Of a stretch of DNA of 64,000 nucleotides, positions 58,725 to 64,000 are shown one piece after another. Both the position numbers and the translations under genes were made by a program. Location: contig JAIXMP010000056.1 in NCBI GenBank assembly GCA_025677815.1, positions 62,001-126,000 on the forward strand. Direction: 5' to 3'. The stretch's first letter is position 1. Every line of letters begins with the position of its first letter. A model generated the notes under the pieces. That model saw nothing but the letters and a program-made list of their open reading frames with translations. It had not been told where the DNA came from and made no database searches. This DNA comes from Phascolomyces articulosus. Its lineage: Eukaryota > Mucoromycota > Mucoromycetes > Mucorales > Lichtheimiaceae.

Positions 58725-61199
58725 TTACATGTCTTCAGAGGTAGTAATAGGCACTTCTGCAAATTTCAGCGAACCACCACGTTCACGGAGAATATGTTCA
58801 ACCTCTATTCGGTCATTTGTATCCAATGAACCTGGTGACTCAGAATCTAATCTGTCCATACGTATACAGAGAGTCTTTAATGAATTTATTTTTTTAACCA
58901 ACTGTAATACAATGTCACGCGGAATATCCATCTCCAAATACGTAATAGGTAATAATGCAGTGTTTGTTGAAGCTGAGTAGGTGGCAATGGTTGACGGATG
59001 GGTTAATTCTTTTTCTTTCGCCAGTAGTAACACGGCCTCCGAAGTATAAAAAGGAAATCCAGTAATTTTGATATGACGAATATGGTGACAGTGGATTGCC
59101 AGTTTTTGCAAAGCAAAATCATCAACAAAAAGGTAGTCCTCGCTATATAAGAACTGTTTATTGTTGTAAGAAGCATGGTGATATGGTTTTGACTGCTTTA
59201 CTACAAGTACTTCCAATACTGGGAGACAACGGAGCAGTTTCCCTAATATACCATTATACTTGTCACCCGGTTGGATAGGCTTTCCAACCACTCCACCTCC
59301 ATATTTAAATTCTGGGATAGTAAGTTGTAATTCTCGTAAATTGGGTGCAATAGTCCCATGCTCACACCACTGATGTAGATGCTTTGCGGAGATGCCATCG
59401 TAAAGGACATATAAAAGTTGTAAAGAGTCTCGGCTGAGTTCTGTAAAAGTAGAAAAACAATAGTTCCAACAATCGCTGTTTCTCTTTGAAAAATATGAAA
59501 CTGCTTCCCCATAATAGATTGGTGATCTTAAATATACAAATTGGCAAAGTGTTGTCTTTTTGCTGATGGTATTTGTTGTTGATACAGGTTTGACTAAGCT
59601 TACTGATGTTCCATTATCAGATAAATGTGACACACGATTTGGAAAAGAGTCTGTACTAGTAGTATCGTTGTGTAAAACTGGATGTCTATTAATATCATTG
59701 TTGTCGTCTTTATTTTTTTCATGTTTCTGGTCGTCAACAATGCCATTCAAAATAATGTCATCTGGCATCTCTGCATCATTTCCTAGAACTACGGTTCTAA
59801 TTCGAGGGCAATTTTCGAAAACTGTACTGCCATACGACCCGAGGTAAACTTTAGTTCCACGACTGTCCGCAAAAAAATGCATTAGGTTAGGACTTTGACT
59901 AACCATGTGCCTTATTACCCAAGAAGAAAGGTCATTGTCTTGATTGTATACAAATCCGCTTTTTCCAATGCAGAGCTTGAGATAAGTAAGTGATAAGAAT
60001 ACCTGCGATTCTATTGCTTTACGACTGTAACGATCATAGTTTGAACCCCAACCCGTAAGATGTTCTTTAAAGGTCAGGTGTGTCAGATGCGAACAAGATG
60101 CCAGGGTTGCTATGGTTTTGCGAGTAGGAATGTTGCAATTAATAATTTCTGTCTGTTTAAAATGAGGACCATTCATACTCTCCAAAACTTTTCCCAGCAG
60201 ATCAGCTTGAGTTTCTGACATATTGATGTTTTTGAAGCCTTAAACAAAAATTATATAAAGATATATAGAAAGAGAAAGGAGAATTATCGTATAGGATAAT
60301 AATTTAAAATGATAAGCATTTGGTTTGTAATTAGTACGGCGTAGAAGATATTATAGAATGCCAAAAGGAAAATGTGTCTTACTGAGCATTTCGATACTGT
60401 TAAGTTCTTCAGCAACCACTGGTTGAATGATACCAAGAATATCGTTTATTTTGGAGTGAATTAGATTATTCAGGTATATCCCATGAGTTGGTTTATATGG
60501 ATCTACAACTACAACTGTTGATTTATTTTCTAGTGCTATTTCGGCAGGAGAAAGTTGGTTCCAAAAAGGTGGCCAAGTTATCATAAATTGACACCATCGT
60601 TTACAGGTATGCGCGCATTGATAAAGATCGTCAAAATTATCCTTCAAATATCCAAATATTTGGTAAAGGATATCATACGGAAGAGATTGATGGAACTGGT
60701 GACTATGTCGCACTAATATGGTTAAGGTGTTTTCTCTTTCCTTTTTTAGGATCAACAGATCTTCCTGTTGTTGCCGTTTTTGTTGCTGAGCAATGATAAA
60801 GCCATCGTTGTTACTGTCATTACTTTTACTCTTGTTGCGTAATATCCATGTGGATACTATAGTACCAGTCGTTTTTTGTTGTATAGTATTTTTGCGAATT
60901 TTATGTTCGCTTGGTTTTGAGGGATCTATACTACTGTCACTGTTGGTATTATCCATCATGAAAATCTCGAGTGCTATTGATATATTTCTGATTCCATCGT
61001 TATATGCTTTCAGTGCTGCACGTAGGTTATTATCTTCTATGTAAACTTTGGCAAGGTCAAGGTACCCTTTTGCTCTTCTTGGTGACTTGTGAATTAGTTT
61101 CTTTGCTTTTCGCTCTCTTGCAATTAAACCCCTTTTAATAAAGCGAGATTCTGGAAGAGCATCATATGCATTGTGTGCTACTTGTTGGAACAATGGCAT
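58725..61199 (-). CDS. TPR + F-box + LRR protein (Pof3/Dia2-like architecture)
   Basis: Two exons: 60383-61199 and 58725-60238 (776 aa). Without splicing these look like two genes, but a GTAAGA donor and TTTAAG acceptor join them in phase (IEMLSFKNINMSETQADLLG). Residues about 35-85 resemble TPR helices (HKSPRRAKGYLDLAKVYIED, NNLRAALKAYNDGIRNI). The F-box is at about 165-210 (LPYDILYQIFGYLKDNFDDL, then CAHTCKRWCQFMITWPPFW). Irregular LRR text follows (LTHLTFKEHL, LSLTYLKLCIG, LRELQLTIPEF, LQKLAIHCHHIRHIKITGF, LKTLCIRMDRL). TPR-F-box-LRR order is that of yeast Dia2 and fission yeast Pof3, SCF adaptors linked to replication and silencing. Orthology is not proven; Mucorales have many F-box genes of this plan. 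Confidence 0.72.
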
Positions 61200-61779
61200 A
61201 CGGGTTAAAATAAAGAAGAAATAAAAAGAAAAGCAAACTTACACTTTTTTTGTTAGTTTTATAAGAGGTTCCTCGTGATGCAAGATAAAGTTTCGAAATA
61301 ATGGGGACAGTGTGGTACAAATAATGTTTGGCTTGGTTGGATGATTAGGCAATTGGTTCTTTATTTTTAGACAGTCCCCCAATCCTTTCCTATATTGGTG
61401 AAGCAAAATTACAATAGTGACGTCTAAATCAGATATTTTAATACTCGTGTATAGAACCCATTAACCTGTATTTAATCGTCTCCTCTATATATATCGTTGT
61501 ATGTGCGTAATAGGAACATATCGCTGTTTCCTACTTGGTGTATTGATAATAGTTTATTCATCAATTCGAGTTTTGACGCGTTCCTATTCTGTTAAGAGAC
61601 ATTTATAATGTCTGTAGGTAAGCTATGGAGAAATTTCCTGTTAGATGGTTGGATGAATTTCATGTCTGAAACCATGGATCACTCTATTATAAATATAATT
61701 GCTAGGGGTCGGGGAGAGTCTCTTCCTCTTAAATCATAATATTGCTTTTAATCCTTGAATGCTATATTTTTCTTTCACC
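61200..61779. other. Divergent promoter region
   Basis: About 580 bp between the minus-strand F-box gene and the plus-strand Whi5-like gene, so it must hold both promoters. No gene and no motif I can name. It includes a TA run near 61487-61493. Confidence 0.5.
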
Positions 61780-62634
61780 ATGAAAAAAAATAACAATAGC
61801 AATGGCAATAAAAAACAATCATCCACAAATACTGAACAGAACCCTTCAAAGGATTACGATCAGGTACTTTTTTTGTACGTAAAGTTGATATTGTTCTGTA
61901 GTCAATTCCTTCTTTTTATGCATTCTAATGCCACTTACAAATAGTTGGCCAAGAAACTGAAAGCGAGACTCCAATATGCAAGATTTAAAGTACAAAACGG
62001 AATGACGGATCAAAGTTTGGAACAAATGGAAAATAAAGTCGAACGTCAATTGTCGCATTTAGAATTGCTCAGTAGTATCAACAATGATTTTTTCGTCAAT
62101 AAACGAGGACATAAATCAATGACTATTACTAATGATGGTTTCCCACCCACACCACCACAAACACAACGACGAGGTCGACGTAGTCGTAAAAGTGAACGAG
62201 AAGAAGAAGAACGAGCGGCTCGTAATTTAATGATGATATCCTCTTCACCAGGCGGAAATCCTCCCAAGAATTTAAAAAGACCTCACCATCAACATGCTCC
62301 ACCACCTACTGCTTCTCCATCCTCAAATCCTTCCACAACAACAACAATAGGGTATACTAATATGAATAGTCCTACACTTCCATCTTTTCAAGATGTCGTA
62401 TCTCGAGTTCCCGATTATGATCGTAAAAGCCGCCAATTTGCAGAATCATTTCAACAAACACCTCCTGTAGGCGCATTGCCTATAGATCCCGGTAGTATAT
62501 CAACAAGATTCCCTTACTTCCCGCCAGTAAATTGGACAGGTGCGTTACCACCAGTAGATAATCCATATTCTACAAGTGATACAAGAACACCACCTTCACC
62601 TGGTTACCGTTATACAATGAATCGACTGCATTAA
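61780..62634 (+). CDS. Small protein with Whi5/Nrm1-like GTB motif
   Basis: Two exons: 61780-61863 and 61945-62634 (257 aa). The N-terminus is Asn/Ser/Lys-rich. Residues about 29-55 read LAKKLKARLQYARFKVQNGM then TDQSLEQMENKV. The pattern L-x-x-RL-x-YA-x-x-KV-x-NG-x(4)-SL-x-x-xE resembles the GTB motif of the fungal G1/S co-repressors Whi5 and Nrm1 (which bind SBF/MBF). The rest is disordered: a basic RRGRRSRKSEREEEE patch, Pro/Ser/Thr-rich text with several SP/TP sites suitable for Cdk phosphorylation (FPPTPPQT, SPTLPS, RTPPSPG), as in Whi5. Function is inferred from one motif. The NOM1-like gene starts 100 bp downstream. Confidence 0.5.
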
Positions 62635-62734
62635 TAAAGAAAAAAATTTTCAGCCTAATTTTTTTTAAAGCAGATTTGAGCTAAATAAAAAATAATAAAC
62701 TTTTTTGACAACCTTTTTTTTTTCTTTATAAATT

Positions 62735-64000
62735 ATGGATCGTCAGCATAATCGTAGAGGAGGTCGAGGTGGATCTCGAGGTGGTTTTAATAATCGAAAA
62801 CCTAGACACGATCCAAGTATTGGATCTAGACTTCCACAACAAATTCAGGATGAACTAGAGGATCAAGGTAAGTTTTGTTTTTCTTATTCTTACGATCAAC
62901 CTGGATTCAGAAAACGAAATTCATAATACATTAATACTTTTTTTTTTTAAAAAAAAATAGATACTGACGATCGAAAGTTTTCAAATAAATTTATCAACAA
63001 GGTGGCCAACCGAAAAGAATTACGAAAACAAAAGCGATTAGACAAAGGGAAACGAAAAGCAGCACACCAAGCTGGAATGACACATACAGCACCACAACCA
63101 CCCGCAAAACGTCAAAAAGGAAATAACCACAGCAACAACAACAATGATAAGAATACCAGCAAAGAAAATACCACTTCCACGAAAAAACAAATTGAAAAAC
63201 CAAAGGAACCATTAGAAAATAAAGCAAAGACGAATAAAAAAGATGATACAACCAAACTCAAACGTTTATCCAAATCCAACCCTCAACTGGCATCACTTTT
63301 AGAAGCTGATCAACTTGTTAATGGTACAAGCGACCAAAGTTTTGCAGATGATGATCGAGATATTGCTTATTGGGAAAAGAAACTTGGTGTCAATAAAAAG
63401 AAAAGTGGCAGTGGACTCAAAAAGGCATTGGAAGATGATGGTTTATTGGAGCTTCTTGGTGGATTGGGTGGCAGTAACGAAGATGATCAGGAAGAAATGG
63501 ATGACCGGGAATATTTAAGACAAAAACGACAGAAAAAGAAGATGCAAGAAATGGAAGCTAAGGGTGAAGAGGTAAATAATATATACATTGTGCTAATTTA
63601 GAGGTTAAGTGGTTTTTGCGAGGGGGGGGGGAAAGCATGGTATATTAAATATAGGATGTTTTTGGTTAGGCTATGGACGATTTATTTGCTGATTTGGATG
63701 GAAACAGCTCTGAATTCGATGAAGATGAGGATGAAAACATGCTCCATATGCCTGAAGAGGATGAAAGTGACTCTGGAAAGGACGAGGAAATACTCGATGA
63801 TGGCTCTGATGATGAAGAAATGTCTGAAGAATATGAAAATATGACTGATCCAGAAGAAGAAGATGAAGGAGAGGAAGAAGAAGACAGTGATTCAGAAGAG
63901 GTATATTAAAAATTTTGGTAAAGCATATATAGTATGGAAGGTATAGTTAACATGATGCATTCATGACATTGGTAATTAGAAGGAATCTAAAGAAAAAGCA
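62735..64000 (+). CDS. Nucleolar NOM1/SGD1-like protein, 5' part (truncated by window end)
   Basis: Exons 62735-62867, 62961-63571, 63670-63900 and the start of the next at 63980-64000. The protein begins with an RGG-rich head (RRGGRGGSRGGFNNRKPRHD) and DRKFSNKFINKVANRKELRK, then a long basic Lys/Asn-rich stretch. DRDIAYWEKKLGVNKKKSGS and LKKALEDDGLLELLGGLGG match the segment before the MIF4G domain in NOM1/Sgd1. An acidic tract (EDEDENMLHMPEEDES and on) follows. The MIF4G and MA3 domains should lie beyond the window. Sgd1/NOM1 is a nucleolar factor needed for 18S rRNA maturation. The last exon is placed from the acceptor AG at 63978-63979 (KESKEKA). Confidence 0.78.

Noticed and set aside
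1..64000. CRISPR arrays, bacterial operons, integrated viral genomes
   Set aside because: None seen. The genes have spliceosomal introns and eukaryotic families throughout; the repeats present are minisatellites, MITEs and transposon ends.

Overview
This window looks like nuclear DNA of an early-diverging filamentous fungus, most likely Mucoromycota (Mucorales-like). Intergenic DNA is AT-rich with many A/T homopolymers and TA microsatellites. Genes are dense with short GT..AG introns (about 40-150 bp). The gene content fits: ELP6, FCP1, a PMC1-type Ca2+-ATPase, a LAM-type sterol transporter, F-box/LRR proteins and a Tnp2-type CACTA element. I could not identify the genus. All exon structures were worked out by hand; for every intact gene the exon lengths add up to a whole number of codons.

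Layout. 1.8-2.9 kb: a tetraspanin. 6.4-10.9 kb: a GRAM/VASt sterol-transfer protein and Elongator subunit 6 in tandem. 11.35-13.3 kb: NAD-dependent glycerol-3-phosphate dehydrogenase (11 exons). 13.3-16.6 kb: gene-poor, with a 138-bp CACTA-type MITE. 16.6-24.2 kb: the FCP1 CTD phosphatase, then a PMC1-like Ca2+ pump. 25.2-27.6 kb: a NIPA-like Mg2+ transporter. 29.3-31.9 kb (minus): an acyl-CoA oxidase. 32.3-44.3 kb: an accessory, repeat-rich block. It holds a second MITE-like element, an F-box pseudogene, minisatellite and direct repeats, decayed minus-strand genes, and a complete 5,050-bp CACTA transposon (CACTG...CAGTG ends, GAT target duplication) that lies between N- and C-terminal pieces of a FAR1/SWIM (MULE-type) gene. 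44.5-47.4 kb (minus): an intact F-box/LRR gene and a GNAT acetyltransferase. 47.4-51.1 kb: gene-poor, with remnants. 51.1-64 kb: a Nudix + two CCCH fingers + W2 fusion protein, PTPA (PP2A activator), an arrestin-like protein, a TPR/F-box/LRR protein (minus), a small Whi5-like protein, and the 5' part of a NOM1/SGD1-like nucleolar protein that runs off the window.

Most genes are housekeeping genes with no operon-like logic. Three close tandem pairs exist (LAM/ELP6, PTPA/arrestin, Whi5-like/NOM1). The most notable items are the fusion protein with a degenerate Nudix box, an acyl-CoA oxidase whose catalytic glutamate position reads glycine, a duplicated segment in which each copy kept a different gene intact, and the nested CACTA element with its separate MITE relative.
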